From contig NZ_VFQE01000001.1 of assembly GCF_006717095.1 (NCBI RefSeq), positions 3,224,001 through 3,288,000 on the forward strand: DNA of 64,000 nt. Reading direction: 5' to 3'. Below the pieces are notes generated by a model. It was not told where the DNA came from. It saw only the letters and a list, made by a program, of their open reading frames with translations, and did no database searches. Source of the stretch: Blastococcus colisei. Lineage in GTDB: Bacteria > Actinomycetota > Actinomycetes > Mycobacteriales > Geodermatophilaceae. Below, one piece after another: positions 25,628-34,136 of the stretch. How positions within the stretch are numbered: the first letter of the stretch is position 1; each line of letters begins with the position of its first letter. The position numbers were made by a program, and so were the translations under genes.

Positions 25628-26511
25628 TCAGCGGTACTCATACATGGCCCACGCGACCATCTCGGCGTTGGGCAAGGTTGCTTCCTCGAAGCCGTACAGC
25701 TGGCCGTACTTTCCGCGCAGCGCCTCGGTGGCCTCCCGCGAGATGGTCGCGAAGAAGTTGGCCAGGAAGCCGGTGTGCGCCCGGGCCGTGGGGTCGACGA
25801 AGTCGGTGAACGGGTGCACGCCCATCGCCTGTCCGACCGCTGCCTTGAGATCGGCGATGAACGAGAGCTCGAAGTCGATGTCGACGCGGGTACCGAGGGG
25901 TGCCGTGGCTGCCGGACAGGTGGTCCCAGCCCACGTAGTAGATCTGCTTGAGGTTGTCCTCGTGCCAGTGGAACCGCTCGTTGCCGGCGAACCGCCAGAA
26001 CGGGCGGCTGGTCGGGGTTGATCAGGTCCGAGGAGTGGATGATGCGCTCGTCGGCGAGCAGCCAGGCGGCGTGGTCGTCGGTGTGGGCGGCCCATTCGAA
26101 GCCGTGCAGCTCCACGGCGAGTCCCTCCAAGTCGAACTGGCCGCGCGGCCAGTCGAGCAGCTCGGTGGGCCGGGGGAAGGAGCTGTGGCTCAGGTGCATC
26201 GCCTGGGCGGTCATGGCGCTGCCGCTGATGCGCACGCTCGGTGACCGAGGTGATCGCCTGGACGACGCTGTCGTAGACGCCCTCCAGGGCGTCCAGGACG
26301 AGCACTCCCTGCTCCCCGACGTGGAACAACGTGCCGTAGTTGAACGACTGCACCCACCACGCCCGCTCTGACAGTCGCTGCAGCACGTATGGCTGGCTCA
26401 TGTTCCGCCGGAACGGCTCCCGATCTTCAGGCCCGGCTGCAGCACCTCCTCCGCGGACGGCTCCACGTAGCTGGCGCCGCCGGTGGACGGAACAGAGTTC
26501 GACTCGTCCAT
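25628..26511 (-). pseudogene. Broken metallo-beta-lactamase-fold hydrolase
   Basis: Protein-like segments are spread over all frames: MDESNSVPSTGGASYVEP near 26511, then MSQPYVLQRLSERAWWVQSF from 26401, then FEWAAHTDDHAAWLLADER in another frame near 26100, then VDIDFELSFIADLKAAVGQ near 25870 to the stop. Together they resemble an MBL-fold hydrolase. At least three frameshifts separate them, and the HxHxDH metal motif expected after ITSVTE is missing by deletion. The gene cannot give a functional protein. Confidence 0.75.
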
Positions 26512-26730
26512 GGCAGGCGCCCAGGGTGTCGCCTCCGGGCACCCGTACATCCCCGTCGCCCGCATCCCCGTCGCCCGGTCGGTGCTGGAGGAGTGAAGCG
26601 CCCCTGGGGACGGCGTCACCATCCTGCCGATGTCAGGGAGGCCCTGCTCGACGAAGACGGGCGGGATGCCACGGTGAGCACGGCGTGGCGTTCCGTCGCG
26701 CCGGCCACTGGAAGCCGACGACGAGGACTC

Positions 26731-28122
26731 ATGCCCACAATCGACCTCTCACCACTCCGCCCCGAGCGTCGCCGGACCAGCCGGACCGACCCCCGTGCCA
26801 ACCGCGCGACGGAACCCGTGGCTGCCGGGCGGTCGGGGTTCCGCCGCGGCGCACGGGCGCTGAGCCGGGCGTGGCTGGGACGCTTGGTGGAGCGCCGGAT
26901 CCGCAGGAAGGGCCTCGACCTCTCCGAGCTGACGTTCCTCCCGGAGGGCGCGCGGCTGCCGCTGCTGCGGATCGGCACCGACCCGGTGCCGGAGCTCGCC
27001 GAGCTGCGGGCGCGTTGTCCGGTGGAGCGGCTGGACATGCCTTTCGGCTTCGCCGTCCACCTCGTGACCGGCTACGAGCAGGCCCGCACCATCCTGGCCG
27101 ACCGCGACTCCTACAGCAACGACATCCGGCACCTGTTCCGCGATGCCGGCCCGGGCTCGACCGCGGACATCGGCGGGCTGGGCTTCACCGATCCGCCGCT
27201 GCACACCCGGCTGCGCAAGCTCGTGGCCCCGGAGTTCACCCGGCGCCGGCTGGACCAGCTCGAGCCCACGATCGAGGCGGTCGTGACCCGCCGGCTCGAC
27301 GAGCTCGCGGCCGCCGGATCGCCTGCGGACCTGGCCGAGTACGTCTCCTGGCGGGTTCCCATGGACGTGATCTGCGGGCTGCTCGGGCTCGACGACGCCG
27401 ACCACGAGGCCTTCGTCCGGCTGGGCACCCAGCGGTTCGACGCCACGGGAGGTACGGCCGCGGCGCTCGGCGCGGTGTCCGCCCAGAAGCAACTGCTCCT
27501 CGACGTAGTGGCCCGGCAGCGCAGCGCCCCCGGAACCGGCCTGATCGGACGGATCCTCCAGGCCGAGGGGGACGCGATCAGCGACAACGACCTCGCCGGC
27601 CTGGTAGACGGGATCGTCACCGGCGGCTACGACACCACGGCCAGCTCGATCTCGCTGGGCACCATGGTGCTGCTGCGCGACCCCGCCCACGCCGCGATCG
27701 TCCGCGACGGTTCACCCGCCGACGTCGACCGCCTGGTGGAAGAGCTGCTGCGCTACCTGTCGGTCGTCCAGGTGGCCTTCCCGCGGTTCGCCAAGCGGGA
27801 TCTGGAACTGTCCGGGTGCCCGATCCGGAAGGACGACGTCGTCGCGGTCTCGCTCAGCGGGGCCGACCGCGACCCGGCCTGGGCGGGCCCGGAGGCCGAT
27901 CGGTTCGACCCGACACGGTCCCCCGCCGGCGGGCACCTGGCGTTCGGCCACGGGATGCACCGCTGCGTCGGAGCCGAACTCGCCCGCATTGAGCTGCGGA
28001 TCGTGTTGCCGGCGCTGTTCCGCCGCTTCCCGGATCTGGCTCTCGCCGTCCCCGAGGAAGGGCTCCCCTGGCGCCGGCTCTCCTTCGTCTACGGCGTGGA
28101 GGAGCTCCCGGTCTCCTTCTGA
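26731..28122 (+). CDS. Cytochrome P450
   Basis: A 463-residue P450 with the haem-binding loop LAFGHGMHRCVGAELAR (thiolate C412), the I-helix oxygen-activation motif GGYDTTASS and the K-helix ExxR in EELLR. An extended N-terminal region of ~75 basic residues (RRGARALSRAWLGRL) precedes the usual bacterial P450 core. It should mono-oxygenate a hydrophobic substrate using an external ferredoxin; none is encoded nearby. The ATG at 26731 has GAGGA 5 bases upstream. It is divergent from the broken MBL-fold and alcohol dehydrogenase genes, which may once have formed the same pathway. Confidence 0.9.
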   Translation: MPTIDLSPLRPERRRTSRTDPRANRATEPVAAGRSGFRRGARALSRAWLGRLVERRIRRKGLDLSELTFLPEGARLPLLRIGTDPVPELAELRARCPVERLDMPFGFAVHLVTGYEQARTILADRDSYSNDIRHLFRDAGPGSTADIGGLGFTDPPLHTRLRKLVAPEFTRRRLDQLEPTIEAVVTRRLDELAAAGSPADLAEYVSWRVPMDVICGLLGLDDADHEAFVRLGTQRFDATGGTAAALGAVSAQKQLLLDVVARQRSAPGTGLIGRILQAEGDAISDNDLAGLVDGIVTGGYDTTASSISLGTMVLLRDPAHAAIVRDGSPADVDRLVEELLRYLSVVQVAFPRFAKRDLELSGCPIRKDDVVAVSLSGADRDPAWAGPEADRFDPTRSPAGGHLAFGHGMHRCVGAELARIELRIVLPALFRRFPDLALAVPEEGLPWRRLSFVYGVEELPVSF

Positions 28123-28130
28123 CGGCACAG

Positions 28131-29153
28131 TCAGTGGGCGCCCAGCGGCTCCCGATGGGCCGGGTACGCGTGGATGGCGGCCGCCTCCAACTTGGGGAGG
28201 TCGAGGGTCAATCGGTGCTCGGCGTCGTGGGCCAACCGGTGGGCGTCGGTAACGCTGAGCCGGCCGTCGATGTCCAGGTCGGCCTCGGCGTGCAGGCGGT
28301 GGCCGATCCAGCGCATCCGGATGGCACGAACCTCGAGCACACCGGGCGTCGCGCGCAGTGCGCTCTCGGCCCGGTCGACGAGGTCGGGGTCGACGGCGTC
28401 CATGATGCGGCGGTAGACGTCGCGGACGGCGGTGCGCAGCACGGCGAGGATGGCGACGGTGATCAGCAGGCCGACGATCGGGTCGGCGAGCGGGAAGCCG
28501 GCGGCGACGCCGGCCGCGCCGCCCAGGACGGCCAGCGACGTGAACCCGTCGGCCCGTGCGTGCAGTCCGTCGGCGACCAGGGCCGCCGAGCCGATGCGCC
28601 GCCCCACGCGGATGCGGTAGACGGCGACCAGCTCGTTCCCGATGAAGCCGATCAGCCCGGCCAGCGCAACCCAGCCCACGTACTCGATGGGCACCGGGTC
28701 GATCAACCGGCGGATGGCCTGGACTCCAGCGACGACCGCCGAGAGGGCGATCATCGCCACGATGAACAGCCCGGCGAGGTCCTCGGCGCGCCCGTAGCCG
28801 TAGGTGTAGCGACGGTTGGCCGCCCGGCGACCCAGTACGAAGGCGATCCAGAGCGGCACCGCGGTCAGCGCGTCGGAGAAGTTGTGGACGGTGTCCGCGA
28901 GCAGCGCGACCGATCCGCTGACCGCCACGACAAGGATCTGCAGCCCCGCGGTGACGGCCAGGGCGACAAGGCTGATCTTGACCGCCCGGATGCCCTGGGC
29001 GCTGGACTCCAGCGCCGAGTCGACCGAGTCGGCCGCGTCATGACTGTGCGGCCGGAACAGACCGCTCAGCCAGCCGCCCAGACCACCCGAGTGCTCGTGG
29101 TGATCGTGGTCGTGGTGGGCGTCCGCGTGGTCGTGGTCGTGCTGGTGTGTCAT
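28131..29153 (-). CDS. CDF family metal cation exporter
   Basis: A 340-residue cation diffusion facilitator. The cytoplasmic N-terminus is strongly histidine-rich (MTHQHDHDHADAHHDHDHH), then six membrane helices carry the metal site HNFSD in helix 2 and HARADG in helix 5, and the C-terminal ~90 residues form the ferredoxin-like cytoplasmic domain. It exports zinc or a similar divalent ion against protons. It follows an ArsR-type repressor gene with a single base between stop and start, so both are one operon and metal-induced. Confidence 0.92.
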   Translation of the reverse strand: MTHQHDHDHADAHHDHDHHEHSGGLGGWLSGLFRPHSHDAADSVDSALESSAQGIRAVKISLVALAVTAGLQILVVAVSGSVALLADTVHNFSDALTAVPLWIAFVLGRRAANRRYTYGYGRAEDLAGLFIVAMIALSAVVAGVQAIRRLIDPVPIEYVGWVALAGLIGFIGNELVAVYRIRVGRRIGSAALVADGLHARADGFTSLAVLGGAAGVAAGFPLADPIVGLLITVAILAVLRTAVRDVYRRIMDAVDPDLVDRAESALRATPGVLEVRAIRMRWIGHRLHAEADLDIDGRLSVTDAHRLAHDAEHRLTLDLPKLEAAAIHAYPAHREPLGAH

Positions 29154-29154
29154 C

Positions 29155-29544
29155 TCAGGCGCCCTCGGCGTCGCGGTGCAGTTGCACCAGGTCGGTGTCG
29201 GCCAGGTGGTGGCCCGGTACGTCCGGCCCGCCGTGCTCGGCGTTGTGGATGGCGTCGGTGACCAGCTGGGCGACGTGCTCGTTCTCCAGCCGGTAGAAGA
29301 CCGTGGTGCCTTCCCGGCGGGTCTGCACCAGCCGGGTCATCCGCAGCTTGGCCAGATGCTGGGACACCGCGGCGGGCAGCTTCCCGACCTGCGTGGCGAG
29401 CTCGTTCACCGACAGTTCCCGGCCGATCAGGGCCCAGAGGATCCGGATCCGCGTGCCGTCGGCGAGCATTCGGAACACCTCGACCGCGAGGTCAACCTGG
29501 TCCTCAGGGAGCTCGCGACGGCATGTCTGGTTATCTGCGCGCAC
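29155..29544 (-). CDS. ArsR/SmtB metal-responsive repressor
   Basis: A 129-residue winged-helix repressor. The DNA-binding helix is visible in LPAAVSQHLAKLRMTRLV, and the last helix carries histidines (EHVAQLVTDAIHNAEHG) suited to the alpha-5 zinc/nickel site, with more in the tail (GHHLADTDLVQLH). It should repress its own operon with the CDF exporter and release when metal binds. GTG start at 29544. An inverted repeat TCTGCG-N6-CGCAGA at 29535-29552 overlaps the start region and could be an operator. Confidence 0.88.
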   Translation of the reverse strand: MRADNQTCRRELPEDQVDLAVEVFRMLADGTRIRILWALIGRELSVNELATQVGKLPAAVSQHLAKLRMTRLVQTRREGTTVFYRLENEHVAQLVTDAIHNAEHGGPDVPGHHLADTDLVQLHRDAEGA

Positions 29545-29607
29545 ACGCAGACAGTACCACCGTGGAACGGCGGGAACTTACCGACCGTGAGGAACGACTA
29601 TTACTGC

Positions 29608-30309
29608 GTGATCTTCTCCCCTACCTCCATCTGTCGACGCGGTGCCGTGATGGCCGCTTCCGTTGTCGGGCTCGTGCTGATGAGTGCCGGTTCCGCGGGC
29701 GCCCACATCGAGGTGTTCACCGACGCTCCTGTCCAGGCCGGGACGGGGCCGGTGACGCTGCATTTCATGGCGGAGTCGGAATCGCAGACCGTCGGGATCG
29801 TGAGCGTCAAGACACAGCTGCCCGAGGGCATCGCTCCCGGGGACGTGGCGCTGGCCAGTGGGCCGGAGGGCTGGGCACTGACGCCGACTGCGGACGGCTT
29901 CGAACTGGGCGGGCCACCCGTCGCGCCGGGAGTGGACGCGGAGTACAGCGTCACCGTCGCCCTGCTGCCCGCCGACAGCACCGAGCTGCCGTTCAAGACG
30001 TTGCAGCGCTACGCGGACGGCCGCGAGGACGCCTGGATCGAGCTTCCCAGCGATGCAGCGCCGGAGCCCCAGATGCCCGCACCCGTCCTGACCGTGACAC
30101 CGGCGGCCCCGGGCGCGGCGACTCCGTCGGCCCCGACCGCTGACGAGACGGCCACCTCCGGCAGCGCTGATACTGCCGCGCCCGTAGAGGCGTCGCAGTC
30201 CACCGACGAAGAGTCGAACGCCGGAACCATCGCGCTCGTCGCCGGCCTGCTGGTGGCCGTGGCCATCGGTGCGGGCGTCTGGTTCTGGCGGGCGCGCCGC
30301 AGCTCCTAG
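29608..30309 (+). CDS. YcnI-like (DUF1775) copper-binding membrane protein
   Basis: About 233 residues: signal peptide with RR before a hydrophobic stretch and cleavage before HIEVFTDAPV, a DUF1775 domain, a Pro/Ala/Thr-rich linker, and a C-terminal membrane helix (IALVAGLLVAVAIGAGVWFW). In YcnI the exposed N-terminal histidine and a conserved tryptophan bind copper, and both are present here (mature N-terminus H, and W in DAWIEL). A role in extracellular copper handling is likely. The start is uncertain: GTG 29608 or GTG 29587, since the arginines must lie in the signal peptide. Confidence 0.78.
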   Translation: MIFSPTSICRRGAVMAASVVGLVLMSAGSAGAHIEVFTDAPVQAGTGPVTLHFMAESESQTVGIVSVKTQLPEGIAPGDVALASGPEGWALTPTADGFELGGPPVAPGVDAEYSVTVALLPADSTELPFKTLQRYADGREDAWIELPSDAAPEPQMPAPVLTVTPAAPGAATPSAPTADETATSGSADTAAPVEASQSTDEESNAGTIALVAGLLVAVAIGAGVWFWRARRSS

Positions 30310-30317
30310 CACCGGCC

Positions 30318-30349
30318 GGGCAGGTGAGGCGTGGATGCCTCACCTGCCC
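30318..30349 (+). terminator. Terminator after the YcnI-like gene
   Basis: GGGCAGGTGAGGC (30318-30330) pairs perfectly with GCCTCACCTGCCC (30337-30349) around a six-base loop, 8 bp after the stop codon. With one bulge the stem can extend two more pairs. No T-tract, as usual in high-GC actinobacteria. Confidence 0.82.
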
Positions 30350-30572
30350 CGGGCCGGGCATTGCTGGTGCACCGGCCTGATGGCGATCGTCGTGGCGCGA
30401 CTGCTGCTCTCACATGGGCTGCCAGACGTCGACACGCTGTGGACGGCGGTCGCGCTGCCGACCGGCCGGACACCTCCTCGCTGGCGGGTCCGGGATGCAG
30501 AGGCGCCCGGGGAGCTGACCCAGGCGGCTGCCTGAGCCCAGAGCGCAGGCCGGCCTGGGCCTCACATCGAGG

Positions 30573-31154
30573 TCACAACACCGGCGGCCAGCCGGGTTGG
30601 GGAAGCTGCCGTCCGCGCCAGCCGGCGACGAGCCATCCGGGGCTGAGGAGCGGTGCTCGCCGGACCGCGAGCGGCCAGCACGGAAGAGCCGACGCCGACG
30701 CCGAGTTCAGCTCCTTAGCCGGCCCGACGCCGGAGATGTGGGTCTCGGGCCCGGTGAGGGCCGCGGACGGCACGACCACGACGAGCTCGTGTCGGGCGTC
30801 CAGCACCCGCGGTCGGCTGCCGACCGAGAAGCGCCCGGTACGCCCGACGTCATAGCCGGCCAGATGTGCCAGCACCGAGCGCTCGAACAGCGGCCACTGA
30901 GCCTGCGCGGTGTCGCCCGCCGCGAGGGCATCTGCCACGTCGGAGCTGCAACCCTGCGGCAGGATGCCGCTCTCGAGCCCTCGATGCACGAATGCCTGTG
31001 CGACAGCGAGGCGTAGTTCCGGCGTGCACTGTGCCGCGGCTCGGTCCCACCGCGCCAGCTCGAAGACGGCTCTCAGCCACAGCGCCACCACCAAGGTTGG
31101 CCCCTCCGGCGACAGGCAGGCGGCGACCTCCTCATGGCTCTGGTGGTCACTCAT
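30573..31154 (-). CDS. Hypothetical protein
   Basis: A 193-residue protein starting MSDHQSHEEVAACL with GAGG 5 bases before the ATG. The first ~120 residues are helical and protein-like (LRAVFELARWDRAAAQCTPE); the last ~40 residues (from about PLLSPGWLVAG) are Pro/Trp-rich and less convincing, so a frameshift near the end is possible. No family recognised. It is divergent from the chromate genes, 132 bp away. Confidence 0.5.
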   Translation of the reverse strand: MSDHQSHEEVAACLSPEGPTLVVALWLRAVFELARWDRAAAQCTPELRLAVAQAFVHRGLESGILPQGCSSDVADALAAGDTAQAQWPLFERSVLAHLAGYDVGRTGRFSVGSRPRVLDARHELVVVVPSAALTGPETHISGVGPAKELNSASASALPCWPLAVRRAPLLSPGWLVAGWRGRQLPQPGWPPVL

Positions 31155-31286
31155 CTCGGCCTCACGCGGCAGGCGCCCCATGCAGCACTGTAGGACCGTC
31201 GACGGCCGATTGGGGCCTCCCGACAGCGACACGGACGCGACAGACCGACGGCCCTGCCTCGCGGCAGCAAGTGGGGGCTGGACGAG

Positions 31287-31847
31287 ATGCTGCAACCGTG
31301 GTTGCATCGTCATGTGTCTGATAGGTCGTCCCGTCCGCCCGGTGCCGGCGAATGGGTGCTGCTCTCCTACCGGTTGCCGCGCGAGCCGTCCGGGCCACGG
31401 ACCACGCTGTGGCGGCGGTTGAAGCGGCTGGGCGTGGCCCAGCTGGCCGACGGCCTGGTCGCGCTGCCGGCAGACGCCCGGACGCGGGAGCAGTTGGAGT
31501 GGCTGGCCGGGGACGTGCAGGAGGCCGACGGGACCGCGGGACTCTGGGTCGCGCGGCCGGCCACCGCGGAGCAGGAGCGAGAACTGGCGGCCGGGATGGC
31601 GGCCGCCCGGGCTCAGGAGTACCGAGCCCTGGCCGAGGCATGCCGCGCGGCAGCCGACGCGGACCAGCCCGACCGGGTCCGGGCGCTGCGCCGGTTGCGG
31701 ACCGAGTGGCGAGCAGTGAACCGGCGGGACTTCTTCCCGCCGCTGGAGCGCGAGCTGGCCGCCGCGGCCATGCGCGATCTCGCGGCTGCAGTGGCGGACG
31801 TAGAGCATGGCGATCCGGCCGCCCTCGCGTCGGAGCCGGCACCGTGA
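31287..31847 (+). CDS. chrB: ChrB N-terminal domain protein (chromate resistance)
   Basis: A 186-residue protein matching the N-terminal domain of ChrB: WVLLSYRLPREPSGPRTTLWRR near the start and a helical C-terminus (FFPPLERELAAAAMRDLAAA). ChrB is a chromate-responsive regulator or enzyme that controls chrA. Here the C-terminal domain is a separate gene overlapping by 4 bp. ATG 31287 is used, but an inverted repeat TGCAACC-GT-GGTTGCA (31291-31306) overlaps the first codons, and GTG 31314 would place that repeat just upstream as an operator; this is a real alternative. Confidence 0.8.
   Translation: MLQPWLHRHVSDRSSRPPGAGEWVLLSYRLPREPSGPRTTLWRRLKRLGVAQLADGLVALPADARTREQLEWLAGDVQEADGTAGLWVARPATAEQERELAAGMAAARAQEYRALAEACRAAADADQPDRVRALRRLRTEWRAVNRRDFFPPLERELAAAAMRDLAAAVADVEHGDPAALASEPAP
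31291..31306. promoter_or_regulatory. Inverted repeat at the chrB start, possible operator
   Basis: TGCAACC and GGTTGCA separated by two bases, flanked by GATGC and GCATC as a second overlapping inverted repeat. It is the only clear palindrome between the divergent genes. Autoregulation by ChrB through this site is an inference from position. Confidence 0.45.
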
Positions 31848-32275
31848 AGTGGGCGACCCGGATCGGCGTGCACATCGATCGTGCCGCCTGCGCCTGGCTG
31901 ATCCGGCGCTTCCTCGATTCGGGGGCCGAGTTCCTCTTCGTCGCCGACCCGACCCAGGTGCCGGCCGACGCGATCCCGTTCGACATGCGCGGGGTCGACC
32001 TCGGCCACCACGGCGGTGACTGCTCCTTCGAGACGATCCTGCGCCGCCGCGACTTGACCGACCCGGTGCTCTGGCGGATCGCCGAGGCCGTCCACGAGGC
32101 GGACCTCGAGGACGAGCGCTTCGACGCCCCCGAGGCCGCCGGCCTGGACGTCATCCTGCGCGGATTGTCGATGACCGGCACCGACGAGCACACCCTGGCG
32201 GTCTCCGGCCCGATCTTCGACGGGCTCTACGAGTACCACCGCCGCCGCCTGCTGCTCGGCCGCGAGCCGGCCTGA
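31844..32275 (+). CDS. ChrB C-terminal domain protein
   Basis: A 143-residue protein matching the C-terminal half of ChrB: VKWATRIGVHIDRAACAWLI at the start and FDMRGVDLGHHGGDCSFE in the middle, the cysteine/histidine-rich part conserved in the family. GTG start overlapping the upstream stop by 4 bp. Full-length ChrB is one polypeptide of about 300 residues in proteobacteria; the split into two coupled genes is seen directly. It is followed 14 bp later by chrA. Confidence 0.85.
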   Translation: MKWATRIGVHIDRAACAWLIRRFLDSGAEFLFVADPTQVPADAIPFDMRGVDLGHHGGDCSFETILRRRDLTDPVLWRIAEAVHEADLEDERFDAPEAAGLDVILRGLSMTGTDEHTLAVSGPIFDGLYEYHRRRLLLGREPA

Positions 32276-32289
32276 ATCCGGGGAAGCCC

Positions 32290-33735
32290 ATGAACCGCGA
32301 CGCCCGCCCCGAGCAGGACCCCGGCCGCTCAGCGCCGGCCGAAGTCTCGGAACCCGAACCCTCGGTGGTGCGACCGCACGAGCAGACGGTGGTGCCCTTC
32401 GGCACCGCGGTGCGTGCCTGGTTCGCCATCTCGCTGCAGACCTTCGGCGGTCCGGCCGGCCAGATCGCTGTCATGCAGCGCTCCCTGGTCGACGAGAAGC
32501 GCTGGATCGGCCAGCGCCGCTTCCTGCATGCCCTCAACTACTGCACGCTGCTGCCCGGCCCCGAGGCCCAACAGCTCGCGACCTACGTGGGCTGGTTGCT
32601 GCATGGGACCCGCGGTGGACTCGTCGCCGGCGGCCTGTTCGTTCTCCCCGGAATGGTCGCGCTGCTGGCGCTCTCGGCGATCTACGTCGCCTTCGGCACC
32701 ACGACCGCGATCACCGCCGTGTTCGCCGGGCTCGGCGCGGCCGTGCTGGCCATCGTCGTGCAGGCCGTCATCCGCGTGGCCAAGAAGGCGCTGGACAGTC
32801 GAGCATTGGTCGTCCTCGCGGTCGCCTCGTTCGTCGCGCTGGCGCTTTTCGGCGTGCCCTTCCCGGTGGTCGTTGCCCTCGCCGGGGTGGCCGGCTGGGC
32901 ACTCGGCCGGTGGTTGCCGTCCGCGCTCCCCGACAAGAAGGCATCCGACGGTCCGGACGAGGGTCCGCCGCCGGTGATCTCCGACGACGTGCTGCACCAC
33001 GAGGCTCCCACCACCCGCCGCACGCTCAAGGTGCTGCTCGTCGGGCTGCTCGTGTGGGGCGTGCCGATCGCGGCGGTCGCGCTGCTGACCGGCGCGGGCA
33101 GCGTCTTCACCGAGCAGGGCCTGTTCTTCTCGGGTGCCGCCGTGGTGACGTTCGGCGGCGCCTACGCGGTGTTGGCCTACGTCGCCCAGCAGGCCGTCGA
33201 GGTCTACGGCTGGTTGGCCCCGCGCGAGATGGTCCGCGGCCTGGCGCTGGCCGAGACGACGCCAGGCCCGCTGATCATGGTGGTGCAGTTCGTCGCCTTC
33301 CTCGGCGCCTACCGCAACCCCGGCGACCTCGACCCGTGGGTGGCCGCCGTCCTGGCTTCGCTGCTGGTCACCTGGGTGACGTTCGTGCCGAGCTTCCTGT
33401 TCGTTCTGCTCGGCGCGCCGTACATGGAGCGGCTGCGCGGCAACCGGTCGCTGTCCGCGGCGCTGACCGGCATCACCGCCGCCGTCGTCGGCGTCATCGC
33501 CAACCTGGGCGTCTACTTCGCCGTCCACACGCTGTTCTCCGACACCGTCGACGTCGACAGCGGCCCCCTGGCGTTCGAGCTGCCCGACCTGACCACGCTG
33601 CGGCCCGTCGCCGTCGCGATCGCCGTCGTGGCCGCCGTCCTGCTGCTCAGGGTCAAGTGGTCGGTGCTGCGAACCCTGGGCGTCTGCGCCGTTCTCGGTC
33701 TTCTGGCCGGGCTCACGGGACTACCGGTCGCCTAG
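32290..33735 (+). CDS. chrA: Chromate transporter, two-domain
   Basis: A 481-residue long-chain ChrA with two homologous membrane halves. The first half has SLQTFGGPAGQIAVMQRSLV and LPGPEAQQLATYVGW, the second GGAYAVLAYVAQQAV and ETTPGPLIMVVQFVAF, the duplicated motifs that line the transport path. It exports chromate from the cytoplasm and also tolerates sulfate as competitor. It follows chrB within an operon and is followed closely by a small membrane protein gene. Confidence 0.95.
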   Translation: MNRDARPEQDPGRSAPAEVSEPEPSVVRPHEQTVVPFGTAVRAWFAISLQTFGGPAGQIAVMQRSLVDEKRWIGQRRFLHALNYCTLLPGPEAQQLATYVGWLLHGTRGGLVAGGLFVLPGMVALLALSAIYVAFGTTTAITAVFAGLGAAVLAIVVQAVIRVAKKALDSRALVVLAVASFVALALFGVPFPVVVALAGVAGWALGRWLPSALPDKKASDGPDEGPPPVISDDVLHHEAPTTRRTLKVLLVGLLVWGVPIAAVALLTGAGSVFTEQGLFFSGAAVVTFGGAYAVLAYVAQQAVEVYGWLAPREMVRGLALAETTPGPLIMVVQFVAFLGAYRNPGDLDPWVAAVLASLLVTWVTFVPSFLFVLLGAPYMERLRGNRSLSAALTGITAAVVGVIANLGVYFAVHTLFSDTVDVDSGPLAFELPDLTTLRPVAVAIAVVAAVLLLRVKWSVLRTLGVCAVLGLLAGLTGLPVA

Positions 33736-33752
33736 CCACCGCCGGCACGACG

Positions 33753-34130
33753 ATGCTCACCTACGCGCAGATCCTGTACGGCGTCGCGTTGACGGCCGTC
33801 GGCGTGGCCGTACTCACCGTGCTGGTGCCCCGATGGCGCCGCCTCGAGCTGGTCCTCACGGCCGTCGTCGTAGCGTCCGTCGCGGTGCTCGCTTGGCAGT
33901 TCGTCCTGCGTGCCACCCATGCGTCGCAGTTCTTCACCGACCTTCCGTTCCGGCTGTTCCCGATCAGTCGGCAGGACCCCGGCAGCGGTGTGGCCGCGTT
34001 CGCGCTGACCGCGCTGGTCCTGGCCTACGGGCCATGCGCAAGCAGCCCGCACCAGAAGTCGCGAACCTTGCGCTGGCCGCTGGGGCGGTTGCCCTGCTGG
34101 TGGACGTCTACCTCTACTGATTGGGGATGA
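33753..34130 (+). CDS. Small membrane protein, probably frameshifted
   Basis: Starts MLTYAQILYGVALTAVGVAV with a second hydrophobic segment (LELVLTAVVVASVAVLAW) and a third (GVAAFALTALVLAYG). After about 34031 this frame turns into unlikely Cys/Ser/Trp-rich sequence, while the +1 frame continues convincingly as MRKQPAPEVANLALAAGAVA to a stop at 34118-34120, completing a fourth helix. A single frameshift near 34031 (or a sequencing error) would explain this; two overlapping genes are less likely. Function unknown; it sits directly after chrA. Confidence 0.6.
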   Translation: MLTYAQILYGVALTAVGVAVLTVLVPRWRRLELVLTAVVVASVAVLAWQFVLRATHASQFFTDLPFRLFPISRQDPGSGVAAFALTALVLAYGPCASSPHQKSRTLRWPLGRLPCWWTSTSTDWG

Positions 34131-34136
34131 GTGCTG

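Noticed and set aside
29535-29552. TCTGCG-N6-CGCAGA as a certain ArsR operator
   Set aside because: The repeat is short and overlaps the start codon region; mentioned only as a possibility.
20493-31286. Second copy of the tRNA-Met 3' end as right attachment site
   Set aside because: Reading through the region I found only short TTCGA-containing matches, none extending over the T-arm and acceptor stem.
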